DNA from: Cloacibacillus porcorum
Lineage (GTDB): Bacteria > Synergistota > Synergistia > Synergistales > Synergistaceae
Direction: 5' to 3'
Assembly (NCBI RefSeq): GCF_001701045.1
Contig: NZ_CP016757.1
Coordinates: 62,001-126,000, forward strand
Length of the DNA: 64,000 nucleotides
The position numbers were made by a program, and so were the translations under genes. Positions 17,506 through 26,300 of the stretch are shown here, one piece after another. The stretch's first letter is position 1. Every line of letters starts with the position of its first letter. The notes beneath the pieces are model-generated. The model worked only from the letters and a program-made list of their open reading frames with translations, searched no databases and had not been told where the DNA came from.

Positions 17506-18036
17506 TTACATCGTCACTCCTTTCTTAGCTTCTTCGATCATCTCTTCCTCTTCGCTGAGCACCGGTTTTTCTATCTCGCCGGTGCGGAAAATGTTGATGA
17601 TGTCAAAAACGAGACGTATGGCCATAAATATCCCTGAGAGGGGGATACATAGATAGGCCCAGCCCATACTGATCTGCATCGCCGTTGAAAGCTGCTGCTG
17701 TTCGACGACTACGCGTACGAGCTTGACTCCCTGGTAGCCGAGAAAGATACAGAAGCCGCACCATATCGTCATTACAAAGAGCTCCAGGCCGAGACGGGCC
17801 CTTCCGTGGAGCTTTGCCGAGATGATGTCTATGCGCAGGTGTTTTCTGTTCGCCAGCGTATAATCGGCTCCGATCCAGATGAGCCAGATGAACATATAGC
17901 GCGCCGCCTCGTCTACCCATGAGAGCGAGGCGCTGAACACATATCTGAGCACTACGTTCATGAAGACTATAAGGGTGGAGATGAGCAGATTTAAAACGAG
18001 GAATTTTTCTTCGATGTTGTTTAGAAATTTCAGCAT
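17506..18036 (-). CDS. TRAP transporter small membrane subunit (DctQ family)
   Basis: 176 residues with four predicted membrane helices and the DctQ pattern: a tryptophan/glutamate-containing first loop (LSWVDEAARYMFIWLIWIGA) and a lysine-ended third segment. C-terminal 30 residues are acidic and cytoplasmic. Ribosome site AGGAG is 7 bases before ATG 18036. It partners the DctM-type protein directly downstream. Confidence 0.93.
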   Translation of the reverse strand: MLKFLNNIEEKFLVLNLLISTLIVFMNVVLRYVFSASLSWVDEAARYMFIWLIWIGADYTLANRKHLRIDIISAKLHGRARLGLELFVMTIWCGFCIFLGYQGVKLVRVVVEQQQLSTAMQISMGWAYLCIPLSGIFMAIRLVFDIINIFRTGEIEKPVLSEEEEMIEEAKKGVTM

Positions 18037-18068
18037 CGTACAGCTCCTTTCAGGCCTTCGGTAAAACC

Positions 18069-18100
18069 GGAGAAGGGAGGGGGAAAAGCCCCCCTTCTCC
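18069..18100 (-). other. GC-rich intercistronic hairpin between TRAP P and Q genes
   Basis: GGAGAAGGG (from 18069) pairs with the CCCTTCTCC end at 18100, with extra G-C pairs after a bulge and an AAAAG loop. There is no T-run on the minus strand. Such hairpins stabilise the upstream mRNA and let the binding protein be made in excess over the membrane subunits; that role is inferred. Confidence 0.5.
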
Positions 18101-18120
18101 CATTATTTGGCGTTACAAAA

Positions 18121-19122
18121 TTATTTCTTGTTCGCCTCGCGGGCCATGTCGATCAGCTCTTTGCCAAGAACCGGTTCCATCGTCTTGTAGACGGACTGAG
18201 CCGCATCGCGGAACTGCTTCATCTCAGCGTCTGTCGGAGAGTAGACTTTGAGGCCGTTTTTCTCCACCATTTCCTTAAGCAGACGATCGCCCTCCTTCTG
18301 CTGGTTAGCGCGGGAGGCGTCGCGGAATTTCTTCGCGCCGTCCATGACGATCTTCTGGAGGTCGGCGGGGAGCCTCTTATAGAAGGCTTCGCTCATGAAA
18401 ACCGCCGATGGGGCGTAGACGTGATTGCTCATGGTGAGGTATTTCTGCACCTCGTAGAGCTTTGAGCTGTAGATGAGGGTTATGGAGTTTTCCTGCGCGT
18501 CGACGGTCTTCTGAAGCAGGGCGGTGTAGAGTTCGCCGAAGTCGACGGGGGTCGGATTGGCGCCGAAGGCCTTGAAGAGCTCCAGGTGGGCGGGAATCGG
18601 CTGGACGCGGACCTTGACTCCCTTAAGATCGGCGGGGCTCTTTATGGGAGCCTTATTGTTTGTGATCTGGCGGAAACCGTTCTCAGGGAAGCAGAGGAGA
18701 CGGACGCCCTTCGGCAGTATCTGATCGTTGAGGGTCTGTCCAAGTTTGCCGTCCAGCGCCTTATAGGCGGCGGCCCTGTCGTTGAAGAGATAGGGCAGGT
18801 CGATGACCTGGAACTTAGGCGCGATATTCGCGGCGATACCGGGCGAGAGCATCGCCATTTCGATCGTGCCGAGGGTCATTCCTTCAAGCATCTGGCGTTC
18901 GCCGCCAAGCTGGGCGTTTGCGTAAACGTCGACGGCGATACGTCCGCCGGAAGCCTCTTCCACATACTTTTCGAAGGTATTGTAGAAGGTGATGATGTTA
19001 GCCTCTTTGTCCGAGGCGCTGTAACCGAACTTTATACGGTACTCTTCCTTTGCGAAGGCCGTGCCGAATGCGAATGTTACGAGAATAACGGAAATGAGAA
19101 TTGCGCTGATACTCTTTTTCAT
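18121..19122 (-). CDS. TRAP transporter solute-binding protein (DctP family)
   Basis: 333 residues with a cleavable signal peptide (MKKSISAILISVILVTFAFG, then AFA just before the mature KEEYRI). It is the periplasmic receptor delivering a carboxylated substrate to the DctQM pair. Family positions include GGERQMLEGMTLGTIEM, the arginine-containing VKVRVQPIPAHLELFKA strand that usually contacts the carboxylate, and a QENS segment in DAQENSITLI. ATG 19122 is set by GGAGG 8 bases upstream. The substrate is probably the hydroxy or keto acid handled by the Ldh2-type and FAD enzymes encoded upstream. Confidence 0.95.
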   Translation of the reverse strand: MKKSISAILISVILVTFAFGTAFAKEEYRIKFGYSASDKEANIITFYNTFEKYVEEASGGRIAVDVYANAQLGGERQMLEGMTLGTIEMAMLSPGIAANIAPKFQVIDLPYLFNDRAAAYKALDGKLGQTLNDQILPKGVRLLCFPENGFRQITNNKAPIKSPADLKGVKVRVQPIPAHLELFKAFGANPTPVDFGELYTALLQKTVDAQENSITLIYSSKLYEVQKYLTMSNHVYAPSAVFMSEAFYKRLPADLQKIVMDGAKKFRDASRANQQKEGDRLLKEMVEKNGLKVYSPTDAEMKQFRDAAQSVYKTMEPVLGKELIDMAREANKK

Positions 19123-19250
19123 ATTACCAACCTCCAAGTTTTATTTACAGTCTTTTGTTGTGCCCCACACAAATAAAAAACTTTGCCGCGGTCCTCCTTT
19201 CATTAAAAGCAAGTGTTTTTAATTTATTAACCCTTAAAAACTTTTAGATG

Positions 19251-20384
19251 TTAATCATGTTTTAAGATAGATTCAAGCTCCGCCTCTTTTTTCGTTATTC
19301 CGGCTACTTCTCTCAAAATATCGATAATTTCGGGGCTCAGTTCGATGCCGTCCCTCATCGCCTTGGCGCGGGCCGCGCGGGACTTGTCGCCGGGCATGAT
19401 CACAGGCATATTCGGATCAAGCGCCGCCGTCTTTCTGTATTCATTGATGATGTATTTGATATGTTCGCGGACCTCTTTCGGGTCGCCGAAGAGCGCCGGG
19501 TCAATTGCCATGAAGAAGAAGCAGATGCCCTCGTGCGCGAGCGGGATGAATTTACTGGGCGTGCCGCCCGCAAGGCCGCCCGTGAGAAGCTCGACGAGCA
19601 TCGCGAGGCCGTAACCCTTATGTCCGCTCAAGATCTCCGTGACCCCTCCCAGGGGAACGAGACCGCCGGTGTTTGGCTTCGGCGCGTCGCTTCTGTCGTC
19701 TCCGTGATGGAGGATTTCAAGGGCCTCTTTAAAGTCCGTTACCACTTCACCCTTGCCGTCGATAATCACCTCGCGGGGAAGCACGCCGCTTTCCGCAAAT
19801 ACCTGGCTGCGGACGAGTTTGCCGTGCGCCATGACGCAGGTCGCCATATCGAGGTTGAACATCGGTTCGTCCCCGGCGGTTGGGAAGGCGAACGTCATCG
19901 GGTTTGTGCCGAGATTGCGCTCCGCGCTTCTTGTCGGGCAGACGCAGCGGACGGTGTTTGTCGCGGAGATGCCGATGAGCCCCTCCTGGGCCATCATCTC
20001 CGTCCAGTGGGCCGCGAAGCCGTAGTGGTTCGCCTGGCGGACCGTCGTGATGCAGACGCCGCTCTTTTTGGCCTTTTCAATCGTCTTTTTGACGGCAAAG
20101 TCGGCTATGCAGTAGCCCACGCCCGAATGTCCGTCAAGGACGAGAGAGAGCGGAGTTTCAAAGACCGTCGTCGGTTCCGGAGCGTCCAGGTGGAGGTTCC
20201 CCGCCTTAAGATGGCTGACATAGGTCATCATCGCGGCGACGCCGTGCGAATGTTTGTGGCGCAGGTCCGCCTCCACCAGACAGTTGGTGACGGTCGAAGC
20301 CTGGAGATCGGAATATCCGAGCCCCATGAACATTTCCTTTGTGACCCTGCAAAGATCCTCATACTTCACTACATAATCCCTCAT
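19251..20384 (-). CDS. Ldh2-family malate/L-lactate/ureidoglycolate-type dehydrogenase
   Basis: 377 residues. The family uses NAD(P) in a non-Rossmann fold and oxidises 2-hydroxy acids such as malate, sulfolactate, ureidoglycolate or diketogulonate derivatives. Motifs: HKHSHGVAAM (catalytic histidine region), LVLDGHSGVGY, RQANHYGFA and GGVTEILSGHKGYGLAM. Ribosome site GGAGG lies 8 bases before ATG 20384. It sits between a DUF1667 gene and the TRAP genes on one strand, so it most likely acts on the imported substrate; which one is not readable. Confidence 0.92.
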   Translation of the reverse strand: MRDYVVKYEDLCRVTKEMFMGLGYSDLQASTVTNCLVEADLRHKHSHGVAAMMTYVSHLKAGNLHLDAPEPTTVFETPLSLVLDGHSGVGYCIADFAVKKTIEKAKKSGVCITTVRQANHYGFAAHWTEMMAQEGLIGISATNTVRCVCPTRSAERNLGTNPMTFAFPTAGDEPMFNLDMATCVMAHGKLVRSQVFAESGVLPREVIIDGKGEVVTDFKEALEILHHGDDRSDAPKPNTGGLVPLGGVTEILSGHKGYGLAMLVELLTGGLAGGTPSKFIPLAHEGICFFFMAIDPALFGDPKEVREHIKYIINEYRKTAALDPNMPVIMPGDKSRAARAKAMRDGIELSPEIIDILREVAGITKKEAELESILKHD

Positions 20385-20419
20385 AATAGCATCCTCCCTT
20401 GATTTATGGAACAAATTAT

Positions 20420-20800
20420 CTATTTTGCCTTTAACGGCACGTTTCTTGTCACGATTACCTCTGTCTTCGTTCCCGCGGGGTCGGTGAGGATCACATCGCC
20501 GATAGAGAGCGGGGCCCGGAGCCTTATCTTCTTTATCTCCTCCATCACCGCGAATACTTTGGCGAGCGGCACGGGCTTTGTGAGGCGGACGCTGGCCTCA
20601 AGGAAATCCCCGTCCTCGACGAGGACGCTTGACGAGAAGGTGCGCATCGGGTTCTCTATCTCCTGCTGCGCCCAGCTCCTGCCGCGCGGGCAGCGCGCGC
20701 CCTCTGCGGCGGTCAGCTTAGGCGGGTTGCCCTCTTCGTAGCGGACCTTTATCGAACAGCCGTTAGGGCAGACGACACAGATAAATTCCTTTTCGATCAT
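20420..20800 (-). CDS. DUF1667 protein (partner of FAD oxidoreductases)
   Basis: 126 residues. The N-terminal CVVCPNGC and the later CPRG give four cysteines able to bind a metal or an iron-sulfur centre; the rest is a small beta-rich domain. DUF1667 proteins are regularly encoded right after two FAD oxidoreductases, as here, and likely form a three-part oxidoreductase with them. The ATG overlaps the stop of the upstream FAD gene (ATGA), which implies coupled synthesis. Biochemical role unknown. Confidence 0.9.
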   Translation of the reverse strand: MIEKEFICVVCPNGCSIKVRYEEGNPPKLTAAEGARCPRGRSWAQQEIENPMRTFSSSVLVEDGDFLEASVRLTKPVPLAKVFAVMEEIKKIRLRAPLSIGDVILTDPAGTKTEVIVTRNVPLKAK

Positions 20801-22041
20801 CTCACGCGCACCTCCAGAGAGTTGATATCCTCAAGATCCATCTTTCCCATCTCGACCCACACCATCTCCGCCGGGTGCAGGCGCGTCTCCTCTTTTGTCT
20901 TCAGCACGCGCTCTCCGTCGCGGACCTCGATCACCCTTCCGCTTGAGGGGGTTGTGACGCGGAAGGCGAGCGAGACGTCTTCACCGCGGCTGATACGCTG
21001 CGGGACGACGTAACGGACGCCCTCGCCGGCCTTTACCGCGACCTCTTTATTTTGTCCGGCAAGCCTGCCTGCGGCGTAAAGCGCCGCGTTCCGCCCAGCA
21101 CGCGCGGCCTCCATTGAGACGAAGTCGACGAGGTCGTGGACATGGAGCACGTTGCCGCAGGCGAAGATACCCGGTATCTTTGTCATGCAGCTGTCGTCAA
21201 CGTCTGCGCCCTGAGTTACGCTGTCGATCAGTACCTCGGCCTCGCGGGTCAGCTCGTTTTCCGGGATGAGGCCGACGGAGAGAAGCAGAGTATCGCAGGG
21301 GACGAAACGCTCCGTCCCTTTAACGGGGCGGCGCCGTTCGTCGACCTCCGCCACCGTCACTCCCTCAAGACGCCCGTTCGGACCGTAGATATCTATCACT
21401 GTCGTCGCGAGGTAGAGGGGAATGCCGTAATCGTCGAGACACTGGCGGATATTCCTCTGAAGTCCGCTGGAATAGGGAAGCACCTCAAAGACAGCCTCCA
21501 CCTTTGCCCCCTCAAGCGTCATACGGCGCGCCATGATGAGGCCGATGTCTCCCGAGCCGAGGATGACGACATGCTTTCCAGGCATGATGTTTTCCAGATT
21601 GACGAGATTTTGTACCGTACCCGCCGTGTAGACGCCGGCGGGCCGGTGTCCGGGGATTGAAAGTGCGCCGCGCGTGCGTTCGCGGCATCCCATCGCCAGC
21701 ACGACTGCCTTGGCCTCGATCTCCTTGATCTCGCCCTCGCGGCTCACGCGCAGCACCTTGTCCTTTGACAGGTCAAGGACGATAGTCTTCTCCATCACGG
21801 GGATGTCGAGCTCGCGTACCCTCTTTATGAAACGGTCGGCATATTCCGGTCCCGAGAGGGCCTCTTTGAAGGCGTGGAGCCCGAAGCCGTCGTGGATGCA
21901 CTGATTCAGGATCCCGCCGAGCACGCGGTCCCTTTCTATCAGCAGCAGATCGCCGCATCCGGCCTCTTTGGCCGCCGCCGCCGCCGCAAGCCCCGCGGGG
22001 CCGCCGCCGATAATCACCAGGTCATGTCTTTCACGCACCAT
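20797..22041 (-). CDS. FAD/NAD(P)-dependent pyridine nucleotide oxidoreductase
   Basis: 414 residues. N-terminal FAD site IIGGGPAGLAAAAAA, a GGILNQCIHDGFG stretch and CRERTRG typical of the HcnB/GlpB-associated group, then the NAD-binding site VILGSGDIGLIMARR and an FAD-closing IFACGNVLHVHD. The C-terminal 60 residues form a small beta domain. It should pass electrons between NAD(P) and the DAO-type partner upstream. Starts TAATG-fashion on the stop of that gene and overlaps DUF1667 at its end, so the three are made as a unit. Confidence 0.92.
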   Translation of the reverse strand: MVRERHDLVIIGGGPAGLAAAAAAKEAGCGDLLLIERDRVLGGILNQCIHDGFGLHAFKEALSGPEYADRFIKRVRELDIPVMEKTIVLDLSKDKVLRVSREGEIKEIEAKAVVLAMGCRERTRGALSIPGHRPAGVYTAGTVQNLVNLENIMPGKHVVILGSGDIGLIMARRMTLEGAKVEAVFEVLPYSSGLQRNIRQCLDDYGIPLYLATTVIDIYGPNGRLEGVTVAEVDERRRPVKGTERFVPCDTLLLSVGLIPENELTREAEVLIDSVTQGADVDDSCMTKIPGIFACGNVLHVHDLVDFVSMEAARAGRNAALYAAGRLAGQNKEVAVKAGEGVRYVVPQRISRGEDVSLAFRVTTPSSGRVIEVRDGERVLKTKEETRLHPAEMVWVEMGKMDLEDINSLEVRVR

Positions 22042-23543
22042 TATCTGTCCTCTCCTTCCCGTACATTGCCGGTAAAGAGATTGGAGCCGGCCTCTCTGAA
22101 AAGGTAATCTTCGGGGGTAAAGCCGTACTCGTCGCGCAGCATACGGACGATCCTCGGCGTGCAGAAGCCGCCCTGACAGCGCCCCATGCCGTTCCTCGCG
22201 CGGTACTTGATGCTTACAAGGGTCCTTGCTCCGAGCGTGTTCTCGATCGCGTCGCGGACCTCTTTCTTCGTTATCTTTTCGCAGCGGCAGATGATCTCGC
22301 CGTACTCCGGGTTTTCCTTAACGAGACGCTCCTGCTCCTCGTTGGGAAGATCGCAGAAATGCCCGGCGAATCCTGGACGCTCCGCGATAAAAAGTTCCTT
22401 TTCCTTAAGGGCCATATGATTGGCGACGATATCACGCACCATTTCGGCGATCGCCGGCGCGCTGGTGAGCCCCGGGCTTTCGATGCCGACGATGTTTATA
22501 AAGCCGCCGAGGCCGTTAGCCTCTTCGATGATAAAGTCTCCGTTTCCCCCCTCGGCGGGCGAGGTGCGCTTGGGTCGGTTGCCGGCGAAATTACGGATAA
22601 AGTCGCTCATCTTAATATCTGACAGGAGTTTCTGCCCCTCTCTCCTGAGATCTTCGAGAACGGGAGCGGTGACGCAGTAATCCTCAGGGATCTCTTCTGG
22701 GATGTAGTCGGCGCTCGGCCCGATCAGGATGTTGCCGTCAACCGTCGGCGTGAGGTGAATGCCGAGCCCCGCGTCCTTCGCGCCGGGGACGGGATATATG
22801 AGGGTCTTGAGCGTACCGTCAAGACGTTTGTCCAGCACGTAATACTCGCCGCGGCAGGGCCAGATCCTGAGGCTTTCGCCGTTATTGCCCGCCGCAACGC
22901 CGGCCAGCGCGCTGATCCTGCCGCTGGAGAGTCCGGCCGCGTTGATCACGATATCCGCGGTAAAAGTCTCCCCGCAGGCTGTTTTAACGGTGAATTTCCC
23001 GTCGTTTTCCTTTGCGATGGAGGTAACCTCGCGTCCAAGGAAAAATTCAACGCCGTTCGCGTGCGCGTTTTCCGCAAGCGCTATCGTGAGGCCGTAAGGT
23101 GATATTATCGCGCTTGTAGGGCTCCATACCGCCGCGATGCCTTCTACGCCGGGCTGGATCTTCCGCATCTCCGCGTTCTCAAGAACCTTAAGCCCCGGCA
23201 CGCCGTTAGCCGTACCCTGGTCCATAAGCCGCTTGATCCCCGGCAGCTCGTCTTCGTCAAGGGCGGTCGTGAGCTTGCCGATTCTTTTTATCTTTACCTT
23301 CAGGTCGCCGCAGAGCCTGTCCATCATTGAGTTTCCGCGAACGGCGAGCTTAGCGCGCAGCGTCCCTGGTTTGTAGTTTATGCCTGAGTGCAGAACGCCG
23401 CTGTTACGGCAGCTTGTCTCCATCCCGACGTCAGGTTCTTTTTCTAAGAGCGCCGCCGTCAACTGAAAACGAGAGAGTTCCCTGGCTATTGCGTTGCCGA
23501 CTACCCCGCCTCCGATGATAATGACGCTGAACGAATGTTCCAA
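22041..23543 (-). CDS. DAO-family FAD oxidoreductase with C-terminal BFD [2Fe-2S] domain (GlpA/LhgO-like)
   Basis: 500 residues. An N-terminal FAD site (VIIIGGGVVGNAIARELS) opens a DAO fold like L-2-hydroxyglutarate or glycerol-3-phosphate dehydrogenases. The last 110 residues hold a bacterioferredoxin-type [2Fe-2S] domain (CRCEKIT and CQGGFC). The start is taken as TTG 23543: GGAGGT at 23551-23556 lies 7 bases upstream and the protein then begins right before the FAD strand, whereas the in-frame start at 23582 has no ribosome site. First gene of the operon; a promoter and two operator-like sites precede it. Likely oxidises a 2-hydroxy acid or sugar-acid phosphate, unproven. Confidence 0.9.
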   Translation of the reverse strand: MEHSFSVIIIGGGVVGNAIARELSRFQLTAALLEKEPDVGMETSCRNSGVLHSGINYKPGTLRAKLAVRGNSMMDRLCGDLKVKIKRIGKLTTALDEDELPGIKRLMDQGTANGVPGLKVLENAEMRKIQPGVEGIAAVWSPTSAIISPYGLTIALAENAHANGVEFFLGREVTSIAKENDGKFTVKTACGETFTADIVINAAGLSSGRISALAGVAAGNNGESLRIWPCRGEYYVLDKRLDGTLKTLIYPVPGAKDAGLGIHLTPTVDGNILIGPSADYIPEEIPEDYCVTAPVLEDLRREGQKLLSDIKMSDFIRNFAGNRPKRTSPAEGGNGDFIIEEANGLGGFINIVGIESPGLTSAPAIAEMVRDIVANHMALKEKELFIAERPGFAGHFCDLPNEEQERLVKENPEYGEIICRCEKITKKEVRDAIENTLGARTLVSIKYRARNGMGRCQGGFCTPRIVRMLRDEYGFTPEDYLFREAGSNLFTGNVREGEDR

Positions 23544-23570
23544 AAATAAAACCTCCCTGAAAAATCCTTG

Positions 23571-23659
23571 TTGGTCTACCATGGCATACTAGATTTTTTT
23601 GCTTAGAGGCATTATAATGCCATTGTTACAGAAATGCAAGGTACGCCTTGGTAGATCAA
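23571..23659 (-). promoter_or_regulatory. Operon promoter with operator-like repeats
   Basis: On the minus strand TTGCAT (23639-23634), 17 bases, and a perfect TATAAT (23616-23611). The -10 lies inside a perfect 14-base palindrome GGCATTATAATGCC (23609-23622). Two TGGT/ACCA-type sites flank the promoter: TTGGTCTACCAT at 23571-23582, downstream of the start, and TTGGTAGATCAA at 23648-23659, just above the -35. They resemble the T-GGT-N-ACCA style of FadR-group operators and may bind the divergent regulator. Confidence 0.55.
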
Positions 23660-24010
23660 TATAAATGAAATCACAAAGGAGATAATAATAAAATCCGGAT
23701 ATAATCAAAATATTAAAGATTTTCACAAATTAGTGGAATTAATAATGAAAAAAATATTTATTAAAAAGAATGCTGAATTTACAGCGCAAACGAAGCAAAA
23801 CTTGCCGCTGAAAACGTATAAAAGGAGGTAATTAAAATCTAGCATATAAAATAAAAAAGTTCTCATGTTCAGTTTTTTGCGAGTAATAGTTATAATATAG
23901 TAAGATTTTTCACAAAAGCAAGAATCTTATGTTAGTGTATATTCAAGGTATATATGGCAAAAACTGACGATTATGGAGAACAATGCGAAATAACAGTGGG
24001 AGGATTTATC
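23660..24010. other. AT-rich intergenic stretch upstream of the FadR-type gene
   Basis: No gene is supported. Two ribosome-site-like AAGGAG(G) stretches (about 23677 and 23820) have no open frame behind them. A TATAAT at about 23890-23895 could serve the regulator gene. An inverted pair TAAGATT (23901-23907) and AATCTTA (23923-23929) just after it is a possible operator. Confidence 0.45.
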
Positions 24011-24772
24011 ATGAACGAAAAAAGAAGGCTTGTTATAGAAAAACTGCTGGAAAAGATCCACAGCGGTGAGATTGTTGTCGGCGATAAACTCCTCCCGGAG
24101 AGACAGCTGGCCGAAGCTGTTGGCGAGACGCGTCCGGTAATGCGCGAGGGGCTCATTGCCTTGGACGCGATGGGTGTGATCGATATTCGTGACAGGCAGG
24201 GAATATTCCTCTCCTCAAACGAAGAAAACGAAGCCAGAATGATGCTCCACCGGGTACGGGGCTGGCCGGCCGATATCCTCTCAAGGGTGATGGAGGTCCG
24301 CCAGATCATTGAACCGCTGGCTACGGGACTTGCGGCCGCCAGACGCGGTGAGAAGGATCTTATAAAGATTCAGGAATGTCTGAAACATATGGAAGAGCTT
24401 GCCGGGCAGGCCGGAGAAGAGGCGGCCAAAGAGGGCGCTTACTGGAATACCTCGTTTCATACGGTGATCGTGGAATCGGCGGACAACGCTTATCTGTCTC
24501 GCATCTACGAGGGGGTCTACTCTATCATTGAGCAGGGCATGTCGATGATGAGGATCAATACCTCTCCCGGGGCACATGGCGGCCGGTTGGTCGCCTATCA
24601 GGACCATGTCCGGCTCTACGAGCTGATCGAGGCAAAAGATTCCGCCGGGGCCGAGCTCTTTGCGGAGGAGCATCTGCGGCGCACTATAGTCGCCATGGTC
24701 CGGCTTGGACAGATCGTACCGACGTCGGACCTCTTTGAACAGGGATTTGTGGGAAAAGCACGTCTGCGCTGA
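24011..24772 (+). CDS. FadR-type GntR transcriptional regulator (FCD domain)
   Basis: 253 residues from ATG 24011, fixed by GGAGG 7 bases upstream. An N-terminal winged helix with LPPERQLAE replaced by LLPERQLAEAVGETRPVMRE (recognition helix), then an all-helical FCD ligand domain with the metal-type histidines expected in SFHTVIVE, DHVRLYELI and EEHLRRTI. FadR-group members respond to organic acids (lactate, glycolate, gluconate). It is divergent from the FAD/Ldh2/TRAP operon and upstream of the LarA-like gene, so it could control either or both. Confidence 0.93.
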   Translation: MNEKRRLVIEKLLEKIHSGEIVVGDKLLPERQLAEAVGETRPVMREGLIALDAMGVIDIRDRQGIFLSSNEENEARMMLHRVRGWPADILSRVMEVRQIIEPLATGLAAARRGEKDLIKIQECLKHMEELAGQAGEEAAKEGAYWNTSFHTVIVESADNAYLSRIYEGVYSIIEQGMSMMRINTSPGAHGGRLVAYQDHVRLYELIEAKDSAGAELFAEEHLRRTIVAMVRLGQIVPTSDLFEQGFVGKARLR

Positions 24773-24810
24773 TCTTATCGGCGCGGCGTCAGGAAAGGAC
24801 TTTGATAGCC

Positions 24811-26109
24811 GTGTTTTTTGATAAAGAGATCAACTATAAATTGATAAAGACCAATTTTACAGGCTTTTCCAAAATGTTAAGGATCAAACAGAAGTTTTCG
24901 GATGAGCATGTCATGGATATTGACGGCGCCGTGCATGAAGAGATATCTAAGCTGCCGCTGCCAGATTTAAAGGGAAAGCGCGTCGCCGTCACGGCCGGCA
25001 GCCGGGGTATTCCTAATTTTATGGAGTGCTGCCGTGCGATCGGCCGTGAACTCCGTGCCAGGGGCGCCGAGCCCTTCGTCGTTCCGGCGATGGGCAGCCA
25101 CGGCGGCGGTACCGCGGAGGGGCAGATAGAGGTGCTGGCCTCGCTCGGTATGACGGATGAGAGCCTTGAGATGCCCATCGCCGCCGCGATGGATACCGTC
25201 GTACTCGGGAGGTCTCCCGAGGGCGTGGAGGTGAATTGCGACGTGAACGCCTACGGCGCCGATTATATCGTCGTCTGCGGCCGAGTGAAGCCGCACACCG
25301 ATTTCCGCGGCCCCGTTGAAAGCGGCCTCTGCAAGATGATGGTCGTGGGACTCGGCAAGCACCGCGGCGCCGTATCCTTCCATAAAACCGGGGGGATTTT
25401 CGGCATGAGCGAAAGGCTCCAGAGTTCGGCGAAGATTTTTCTCGAAAAGACGCGGGTCCTCTTCGCGATGGCGCTGATAGACAACGCCTATCATCAGACT
25501 AAACGTCTTGAGGCCGTCATGCCGGAGGATGTGCTCGCACGCGAGCCGGAGCTGCTTAAAGAGGCGGCTGCGGCGATGCCTAAGATCGCCTTTGAGGATA
25601 TCGACACGCTCGTCGTCGACCAGTACGGCAAGGAGATAAGCGGCGCGGGCATGGACCCGAATATTACCGGACGTTTTCTGTTCGCGCCGGAAAAACATAT
25701 GGAAGGATATCCGCATACGAAAAAAATCGCCATTCTGCGTATGACGGAGATGAGCCACGGCAACGCCGCGGGACTTGGAATAGCGGACTTCGTCTGCCGT
25801 AAATTCGCGCAGGAGCTCGACCTTGGCGCGACCTATACAAACAGCCTCTCCTCCCCTCTCTGCATGGCGAAGATCCCGATGGTGATGAACAACGATCTTG
25901 ATACGATCTACGCCGCCGCCTCGGCCTGCGGCAAGACGGAGATAAAAGACGTACGCATCGTGAGGATTCATAACACCCTCGAACTCGACCATATCTGGGT
26001 CTCCGAGAATTACCTGCCGGAGGTAGAAAAGAATCCGGCCCTTGAAATAGTAACCGGCCCCGCCGAGATGGAATTTGGCGCGGACGGCAATCTTATAGAT
26101 CTGGCCTGA
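24811..26109 (+). CDS. LarA-like nickel-pincer-type isomerase homologue (DUF2088)
   Basis: About 432 residues. Similar to LarA, the lactate racemase family: an N-terminal DUF2088 domain with AGSRGIPNF, MGSHGGGTAEGQ and VKPHTDFRGPVESG, a lysine in GLCKMMVVGLGKHRG that could hold the cofactor, and a C-terminal domain. True LarA needs the LarB, LarC and LarE cofactor enzymes, none of which is in this window. The start is uncertain: GTG 24811 with AAGGA 11 bases upstream, or TTG 24802 only 2-3 bases from it. It may racemise or epimerise a 2-hydroxy acid fed to the neighbouring dehydrogenases. Terminator-like hairpin follows. Confidence 0.8.
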   Translation: MFFDKEINYKLIKTNFTGFSKMLRIKQKFSDEHVMDIDGAVHEEISKLPLPDLKGKRVAVTAGSRGIPNFMECCRAIGRELRARGAEPFVVPAMGSHGGGTAEGQIEVLASLGMTDESLEMPIAAAMDTVVLGRSPEGVEVNCDVNAYGADYIVVCGRVKPHTDFRGPVESGLCKMMVVGLGKHRGAVSFHKTGGIFGMSERLQSSAKIFLEKTRVLFAMALIDNAYHQTKRLEAVMPEDVLAREPELLKEAAAAMPKIAFEDIDTLVVDQYGKEISGAGMDPNITGRFLFAPEKHMEGYPHTKKIAILRMTEMSHGNAAGLGIADFVCRKFAQELDLGATYTNSLSSPLCMAKIPMVMNNDLDTIYAAASACGKTEIKDVRIVRIHNTLELDHIWVSENYLPEVEKNPALEIVTGPAEMEFGADGNLIDLA

Positions 26110-26136
26110 CCTTCCGCCGCTAAATATACGATTAAT

Positions 26137-26169
26137 CCGCCGCCGTCTCCGAACAGGAGGCGGCGGTTT
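26137..26169 (+). terminator. Probable terminator after the LarA-like gene
   Basis: CCGCCGCC (26137-26144) pairs with GGCGGCGG (26159-26166), followed by TTTGT. Strong stem, short T-run. Just downstream, TTGCTT (26208-26213), 17 bases and AATAAT (26231-26236) form a weak possible promoter for the next gene. Confidence 0.5.
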
Positions 26170-26300
26170 GTATGTCTCTGTAAGTAACTCCCAATTATAT
26201 TTATAAGTTGCTTCCATATACAAAAATTAAAATAATATTTAATATCTCATAAATAATCGGCAGCCTTGTAAGAATTGCCGCTTGGAGGCGACGTGGATAG

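Noticed and set aside
23677-23840. Small genes behind two AAGGAG-like sites in the region upstream of the FadR-type gene
   Set aside because: No start codon at a proper distance opens a frame of useful length; one leads straight to a stop.
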